Shown: piece by piece, positions 7,375-11,163 of the stretch
How positions within the stretch are numbered: position 1 is the stretch's first letter
Layout of the letters: each line of letters begins with the position of its first letter
Origin: an uncultured Lachnospiraceae bacterium
Lineage (GTDB): Bacteria; Bacillota; Clostridia; Lachnospirales; Lachnospiraceae
Length of the DNA: 11,163 nt
Direction: 5' to 3'
Assembly: GCA_947003375.1 (NCBI GenBank)
Contig: CAMQOJ010000090.1
Span: 1-11,163, forward strand
Notes under the pieces: generated by a model
Told to the model about the DNA's origin: nothing
What the model saw: the letters and a program-made list of their open reading frames with translations, nothing else
Databases searched by the model: none
Position numbers and translations under genes: made by a program

Positions 7375-8965
7375 TAGCCTTTATGACCTCTCTCCATTTT
7401 TCCATCAATACGTCCGTGGTATACCGTTTCCCCAGCACGTAGGAGCATACCTTGGCGTCATTCCAGTTCACCAGATTGTCGAGATAAAAGCGCAGGGCAG
7501 CGGGAAGCTTGCGCATATCCTGCAGGATGATGCCATTCCTGCCCTGCTTCACGAACTGCGTCCTGCTGCCCACGATCTGGGGGATTCCCATGCTCAGGGC
7601 CGCTATCTGCAGATACAGCTCCGGAACCGCCCTCATGTCCACCAGCACCCGCTGCTCCCGCATGCATCTGCTCACGGACAGCTCATCCACGCACTGCTCC
7701 ACCTGAAACAGCACGGTCAGGGGCTGCGCCTCGCCTAAGTCGTTCTCCGCAAATGACTGCCCGTTCTCCTCCTCCGCAGCCCAGCCCTCCGGCAGTCCCG
7801 CTGTGCTCAGGGCCCTGCGGGCCTGCTCCAGCAGCCGCCTCTTCCTGCCGTAATCCGCCAGTCTGGTGAACAGGTGCACCCTGGCATTTTTGTTGGACGG
7901 CAGATACTTCCCAAGGGTCTGCACCAGCTCCAGCAGCCTCCCCTCCTCCATGCCGTCCACTGGCACCAGAATCTTCTGGACGTCCAGCTGCTGGCTGATT
8001 CCGAAATCTACCCGTGTGTCATAGGGAGAGATATCCGTGACATTCCCGGCCACGGCTCCTGCGCAGCCTTTGATCCGTCTGGAATTCTCACGGGAATCCG
8101 TAATGATATAATCGGCCTTTTCAATCATCTCCCTGGCCTCCGGCTGCCTGTCCGGCAGGCACCTGTCACCGAAGAAGGAGAGGATGGTCTTCTTCTGTCC
8201 CAGGGCCTCCTTCAGCAGCCTGGTATGCTGCCCATGCATGGCTACGCAGAACAGATCCTCCTCTTCCGTCATCCCCAGATAGGCCAAAAGCACCTCCCGT
8301 ATCACCTGCTCCAGGCTGTCATAGGAAAGCTGCCGGAACACCCCGGCCCGCTCATAGTCCTGATAGGAAAGCCGAAACCTGGGATATCTGGGATTCACCT
8401 CCACATGACCGTCCTCCGGAAACAGGCGCAGCTTCCAGGCTCCGCTCTCCATGAGGAAATCCTGCCTCACTGCCTTCTCCCCCTGGTACAGAATCGTGGA
8501 TGAGACGAATCCCCTGTCGTCATAGAGATTCCGCCGACAGAGCTCCCCCTTCTCATACATATCGATTTGGATGGGATTGCCGTCCTCTCCAAACTCAATC
8601 TGGGCGAATCTCTCCCCCTCGCGCAGGGCGACGACGGCGAAGGGCGTATAGATGAACTCCATATGGGGCGGCCATTTCATATTGTGGAAGGAAAGCACCG
8701 CGGCCTTCCTGCGTTGAATCTCCTGTATGGCGTCAAAACAGGACCAGTAGGGCGCACGGAATACGCTCTGCCTATGGAGGAAATGCCTGAAATTCGGGGA
8801 AAAGCCCAGGAGCAGAATCTGATAGGGAAAGGAACCGTTTCGCTGGAACAGCTGTATCTGCTTCACAGTGTCGTCGAATTCCGTGTGCATCCGCCTGACG
8901 TACCATTTCTGTTCGTTTTCCCACCAATTGTCCTGCTGATACCAGGCCGGTATAAAATGAAGCAT
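7367..8965 (-). CDS. asp1: Accessory Sec system protein Asp1
   Basis: Asp1 is a cytoplasmic component of the Asp1-3 complex. In known systems it has a GT-B-like fold without catalytic residues, resembling GtfB, and binds the glycosylated repeat protein during delivery to SecA2. The 532 residues show family motifs in order: FIPAWY (4-9), FDDTVKQIQLF (30-40), FRHFLHRQSVF (59-69), EFIYTPF (103-109), YDDRGFVSSTILYQ (148-161), HVEVNP (187-192), KKTILSFFGDR (258-268), ADYIITDS (284-291) and SPYDTRVDFG (313-322). The length is normal for Asp1. ATG at 8965 has AGGAG eight bases upstream, and that ribosome binding site includes the stop codon of secY2 (TAGGAG). Ends 8 bp inside asp2. No signal peptide or membrane segment is seen. 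Confidence 0.95.
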   Translation of the reverse strand: MLHFIPAWYQQDNWWENEQKWYVRRMHTEFDDTVKQIQLFQRNGSFPYQILLLGFSPNFRHFLHRQSVFRAPYWSCFDAIQEIQRRKAAVLSFHNMKWPPHMEFIYTPFAVVALREGERFAQIEFGEDGNPIQIDMYEKGELCRRNLYDDRGFVSSTILYQGEKAVRQDFLMESGAWKLRLFPEDGHVEVNPRYPRFRLSYQDYERAGVFRQLSYDSLEQVIREVLLAYLGMTEEEDLFCVAMHGQHTRLLKEALGQKKTILSFFGDRCLPDRQPEAREMIEKADYIITDSRENSRRIKGCAGAVAGNVTDISPYDTRVDFGISQQLDVQKILVPVDGMEEGRLLELVQTLGKYLPSNKNARVHLFTRLADYGRKRRLLEQARRALSTAGLPEGWAAEEENGQSFAENDLGEAQPLTVLFQVEQCVDELSVSRCMREQRVLVDMRAVPELYLQIAALSMGIPQIVGSRTQFVKQGRNGIILQDMRKLPAALRFYLDNLVNWNDAKVCSYVLGKRYTTDVLMEKWREVIKAIG

Positions 8966-8976
8966 AAGAAAATCTC

Positions 8977-10173
8977 CTATATAAAAGGTCTGTACGCGTC
9001 ATAGCCCTTCACCGCCACGAATTCCTCCTTCAGGTTGTACCATATGCCCGTGAGCATCATGACCGAGGCAGGAAACATGGCCAATGTCCGCTCTACTCCC
9101 CGTAGCTGCAGCAGCATAGGCACGCACAGGCACAGGCTCATCACCGTGGCGCTCAGGAAGCTGAGCCTGCGCACCTCCCTGGACAGGTACTTCCGCGTCT
9201 CCCGCCCCGCGTGGATGTCCAGCAGGCTGTCGCCGCTTTTCAACAGCTGCTCCGCCATCTCCCCCGGATTGATGAAAATCAGGGCGAAGACTATGGTCAG
9301 CAGGTACAGGGTAAAGATATAGGCCGCTATCCCCAGGGGCCTGTCCATCTCCAGATTCTCCTGCCACCAGATGAGCCCCATGCTCTCCGGGAACAGATAG
9401 CCCAGTCCTGTCAGCAGGAGCCGGGGCAGCATCAGGAAAGCAGTGGCGAACATCACCGGCATCACCCCTACGGGGTTGAGCTTGATTGCAAGGTAATTCT
9501 TATCCGAATATATATTATGTATGGAAATACGCTGCACGGGAATCCTTTTCTCCGCGCTTTCCATCACGTTCATGATTATCAGCGCCGCCACGGCTACACA
9601 CAGCGGGGCCGCAAGCTCACGCAGCTCATGTCTGGTCAGGTTGGTCAGGATGCCGTCCATGATATTGATGTAGATCAGGGCTGTCTGGCCTCCGATCCCA
9701 TATTTCTTGTTCCTGGCGGAAAGCCAGAGAATCATGGCCACGCCGGCCACCAGCTCCGCCGCGGCCACCAGCTTCACCAGCTCTATAGGCAGCCACATAG
9801 GCCGGAAGGGGAGCTCCTGGACCTGTGTCGCGGCCTGGAAGACAGCAAAGGTGAAGGTCAGTGCCAGCATGACCTGGTTCGTCCTCAGGGGCGAAATCTT
9901 CTCCTTGGAGCCGGCCCTGCGCAGAGCCGTCACCATCTGTACCAGTATGGACGCTATCATATAGGGAGAGATGCCCAGCGCGAACAGGGAATGCCTGTCC
10001 CCGCTGATGGTCTGCTCCAGGAGCTCTCCGGCGTCCACGGCCTTCCCTGTGTACGCGGCCATGTCGATCCCGTATATGGGGAGGCTGCGCCCCAGCATAT
10101 ACACCAGGAGGATGATGGCCGTGTACAGTAGCTTATATTTGATTATGCTTTCCCTCTTGCCCGATTTTGACAT
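8977..10173 (-). CDS. secY2: Accessory Sec translocase channel SecY2
   Basis: SecY2 is the membrane channel dedicated to the serine-rich glycoprotein and works with SecA2. The 398-residue protein is a SecY homologue with about ten hydrophobic segments, roughly at 13-34, 63-85, 101-118, 127-152, 160-178, 187-204, 234-256, 280-301, 337-356 and 360-378. The family signature LFALGISPYMIASILVQMV (63-81) sits in the second segment, and INPGEMAEQLLKSGD (301-315) matches the conserved SecY region before the large cytoplasmic loop. It is shorter than housekeeping SecY (about 430 residues), as SecY2 usually is, and its neighbours are all accessory Sec genes. ATG at 10173 is preceded by GGAG with a six-base gap. 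Its stop (TAG) forms part of the asp1 ribosome binding site 11 bp before asp1. A structured 262-bp gap separates it from the SRRP gene. Confidence 0.95.
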   Translation of the reverse strand: MSKSGKRESIIKYKLLYTAIILLVYMLGRSLPIYGIDMAAYTGKAVDAGELLEQTISGDRHSLFALGISPYMIASILVQMVTALRRAGSKEKISPLRTNQVMLALTFTFAVFQAATQVQELPFRPMWLPIELVKLVAAAELVAGVAMILWLSARNKKYGIGGQTALIYINIMDGILTNLTRHELRELAAPLCVAVAALIIMNVMESAEKRIPVQRISIHNIYSDKNYLAIKLNPVGVMPVMFATAFLMLPRLLLTGLGYLFPESMGLIWWQENLEMDRPLGIAAYIFTLYLLTIVFALIFINPGEMAEQLLKSGDSLLDIHAGRETRKYLSREVRRLSFLSATVMSLCLCVPMLLQLRGVERTLAMFPASVMMLTGIWYNLKEEFVAVKGYDAYRPFI

Positions 10174-10193
10174 GCTGTTCTCCGGATTTTCCT

Positions 10194-10224
10194 GCAGCGG
10201 CCTCTGTATCAGAAGGACCGCTGC
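10194..10224 (-). repeat. 7-bp inverted repeat just upstream of the secY2 ribosome binding site
   Basis: GCAGCGG (10194-10200) and CCGCTGC (10218-10224) are perfect inverted copies separated by 17 bp. In the mRNA the stem would end about ten bases before the secY2 ribosome binding site. It is GC-rich and could form, but it is short enough that chance cannot be excluded. Confidence 0.4.
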
Positions 10225-10227
10225 GGC

Positions 10228-10345
10228 ATATCAACACACTGACACATCCATTTTTCACCGAAAGCGCCAGCCGCTGTTCACTGCGTTCCCAGTGGCAGCT
10301 CCTCTGACTGCAATCCGGAAAATGGATGTGTCGCTGTATTGATAC
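10228..10345 (-). repeat. 118-bp element bounded by about 28-bp imperfect inverted repeats
   Basis: The left arm (10228-10255) and the reverse complement of the right arm (10318-10345) agree at 23 of 28 positions, including an uninterrupted 14-bp block around GACACATCCATTTT. Two of the five differences (10228/10345 and 10235/10338) become G-U pairs in an RNA read from the minus strand. Inside is a second hairpin at 10273-10299: GCTG/CAGC and CACTG/CAGTG arms around a six-base loop. The whole could be a large structured mRNA region between the SRRP and secY2, or a miniature inverted-repeat transposable element with TA at each end (10229-10230 and 10343-10344); as TA is its own complement, that flank is not proof of a target duplication. 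Confidence 0.65.
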
Positions 10346-10351
10346 TATAAT

Positions 10352-10397
10352 ATATCAGTAGCTACAGCCCGACCTTGTCAGGCTGTAGCACTGATAT
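10352..10397 (-). terminator. Long hairpin after the SRRP gene, possible leaky terminator or processing site
   Basis: ATATCAGT-A-GCTACAGCC (10352-10369) and GGCTGTAGC-ACTGATAT (10381-10397) form a 17-bp stem with one bulged base and an 11-base loop, 38 bp after the SRRP stop codon. The upper stem is GC-rich and the lower stem AT-rich. On the minus-strand transcript the stem is followed by ATTATAGTATC rather than a run of U, so it is a poor classical intrinsic terminator. A role in 3' stabilisation of an SRRP transcript, or reduced read-through into secY2, fits the position. The stem itself is clearly visible; the function is inferred. Confidence 0.55.
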
Positions 10398-10435
10398 CTA
10401 TTTGTCAGGTCTGTTCAGATCCAGGCCTGTGGAAC

Positions 10436-11163
10436 TTATTTCCTGCCCTTGCCGTCGTCCTCAGACTTCTTCTCGGCGAAGATGCCCTTCTTGTGCTTCT
10501 TGTCATAGCCGGTCTTGCCCGCTACCGCCGCTGCGACGATCGGGATAATGGACCACCATGGGCTGAGCTTACCTTTGGACTCCGCCTCCGGCTCGAACTC
10601 TGCCAGAGGAGTCTCTTCCTCATCCAAGTCCACTACTTCTCCGTCATCGTCCTCTTCTTCATCGGCTACTCCCAGAGGAACCTCTTCCTCGTCCTCAATC
10701 GGTGTCTCAGCGTCTTCCTCAGGTACGTTGCCGAGCGGGGTCGGGTCATCCTCGATAGGCGTGGTGTCATCTGCCGGTGCCGTAGGAAGGACTGGCCCAG
10801 GTGCGGGAGGAGTGGCTGCGTCTGCTACAGGCGCTGTCACATCCGCCGTGGTGTCATCATCGGTGTAGTCTTCGTCTTCATCCTCTTCCGCTGCATTGCT
10901 GGCACTGGCAGAGGTGCTGGTGCTTACACTTGTGCTGATGCTCTCCGAGGTGGACGCGCTTGCGCTGGCGGAAGCACTGTCACTGGCTGACATGCTGGCC
11001 GCGGATTCGCTGGCGCTGGCCAAGGCGCTGTCACTGTCGGAGACACTGGTACTCGCTGACGTGCTGGCACTGTCGGAACCGCTGGCGCTCGCTGACGCGC
11101 TCGCGCTTTCGGAGCCGCTCGTGCTCGTTGACGTGCTCGCGCTCTCGGAGCCGCTCGTGCTCG
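10436..11163 (-). CDS. Serine-rich repeat glycoprotein (SRRP adhesin), C-terminal 241 residues
   Basis: This is the likely cargo of the export system: a surface adhesin whose serine-rich repeats are O-glycosylated by GtfA-GtfB. The frame is open from the window edge, so the N-terminus with its long signal peptide and binding region lies beyond 11163; the apparent start at 11023 is just an internal TTG. Three parts are seen. Up to about 10897, Ser alternates with Ala, Thr, Gly, Glu or Asp in 12-residue units (STSGSESASTST type). From about 10888 to 10577 follows an Asp/Glu- and Pro-rich stalk, including two 19-residue units starting TPIED. The end has KGKLSPWWSIIPIVAAAVAG, a short hydrophobic segment (about 10561-10517), then a Lys-rich tail of 26 residues. 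No LPxTG motif precedes the hydrophobic segment, unlike streptococcal and staphylococcal SRRPs, so the mode of surface attachment is uncertain. The stop is TAA-free of any frameshift sign: the frame is continuous. Confidence 0.9.
   Translation of the reverse strand, partial: STSGSESASTSTSTSGSESASASASASGSDSASTSASTSVSDSDSALASASESAASMSASDSASASASASTSESISTSVSTSTSASASNAAEEDEDEDYTDDDTTADVTAPVADAATPPAPGPVLPTAPADDTTPIEDDPTPLGNVPEEDAETPIEDEEEVPLGVADEEEDDDGEVVDLDEEETPLAEFEPEAESKGKLSPWWSIIPIVAAAVAGKTGYDKKHKKGIFAEKKSEDDGKGRK
10896..11163 (-). repeat. Serine-rich coding repeats, 36-bp unit
   Basis: Units of 12 codons begin at 11161, 11125, 11089 and 11053 (reading leftwards). The first two differ at only 3 of 36 bases; the third and fourth diverge more, and beyond about 11017 the alternating Ser pattern continues without a clear 36-bp period. 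The bases GGAGCCGCTC recur exactly 36 bp apart (11111 and 11147). The array continues past the window edge, so its copy number is unknown. Conserved units at the outer end and degenerate ones next to the stalk are the usual state of a repeat array that homogenises internally. Confidence 0.9.

Larger units (their letters stand above)
10174..10435. other. Gene-free gap between SRRP and secY2 with three inverted repeats
   Basis: No convincing gene is seen in these 262 bp on either strand. The region is dominated by three inverted repeats, listed separately (10352-10397, 10228-10345, 10194-10224), which between them occupy most of the gap. It is less GC-rich around 10335-10360 than the surrounding genes. 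The placement after a very highly expressed type of gene (surface adhesin) and before its export machinery suggests control of relative expression, by partial termination, mRNA processing or secY2 translation. No T-tract follows any of the stems, so none is a textbook intrinsic terminator. Confidence 0.6.

Noticed and set aside
10345..10385. Promoter for secY2 (CTGACA and TGATAT or TATTAT on the minus strand)
   Set aside because: The -35-like hexamer is acceptable, but the best-spaced -10 matches only about half the consensus and the better -10 has a 23-bp spacer; both also fall within the hairpin arms.
10515..10868. Serine-rich plus-strand ORF opposite the SRRP end
   Set aside because: It is the reverse reading of the acidic GAA/GAC/GAG codons of the SRRP stalk, so its serine content is an artefact and not a second repeat protein.
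10436..11023. Start of an independent 195-residue protein at 11023
   Set aside because: The start is a TTG inside an alternating-serine reading frame that is open to the window edge; the codon is an ordinary Leu of the SRRP.

Overview
This window is almost entirely one minus-strand operon encoding an accessory Sec (SecA2/SecY2) glycoprotein export system. In transcription order (right to left) it holds: the C-terminal end of a serine-rich repeat protein (SRRP, 11163-10436), secY2, asp1, asp2, asp3, secA2, gtfA, gtfB, and the first 50 codons of a further gene (150-1) that resembles the N-terminus of GtfB. Every assignment from secY2 to gtfB rests on full-length family-like sequence, and the order SRRP-secY2-asp1-asp2-asp3-secA2-gtfA-gtfB is the order known from streptococcal and staphylococcal loci. 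The organism is most likely a member of the Bacillota. The GC-rich coding sequence (many GGC, CTG, ATC and TCC codons) and the form of the SRRP C-terminus point away from low-GC streptococci and towards a gut clostridium such as a Lachnospiraceae member; this placement is inference.

Layout. 10436-11163: SRRP C-terminal part, with a Ser-every-second-residue repeat (12-residue, 36-bp unit), an Asn/acidic/proline-rich stalk with a duplicated 19-residue unit, and a short hydrophobic anchor with a basic tail but no LPxTG. 10174-10435: a 262-bp gap without a gene, holding three inverted repeats (10352-10397, 10228-10345, 10194-10224) that could fold in the operon mRNA; the middle one may instead be a small MITE-like insertion. 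8977-10173 secY2; 7367-8965 asp1; 5872-7374 asp2; 5404-5871 asp3; 3105-5438 secA2: these five are packed with 0-11 bp gaps or short overlaps. 2999-3104: a 106-bp gap with a ten-codon ORF behind a strong ribosome binding site. 1508-2998 gtfA and 180-1529 gtfB overlap by 22 bp. 1-150: GtfB-like gene, cut by the window edge.

How it works together (established for the families). GtfA and GtfB form an O-GlcNAc transferase that glycosylates Ser/Thr of the SRRP in the cytoplasm. Asp1, Asp2 and Asp3 form a complex that binds the glycoprotein and SecA2, and Asp2 also O-acetylates the GlcNAc. SecA2 drives the substrate through SecY2 to the cell surface. No Asp4/Asp5 gene and no extra SRRP-modifying glycosyltransferase between the SRRP and secY2 are present. 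All long plus-strand ORFs lie antisense to these genes and are treated as shadows. No tRNA, rRNA, CRISPR array or transposase gene was seen.
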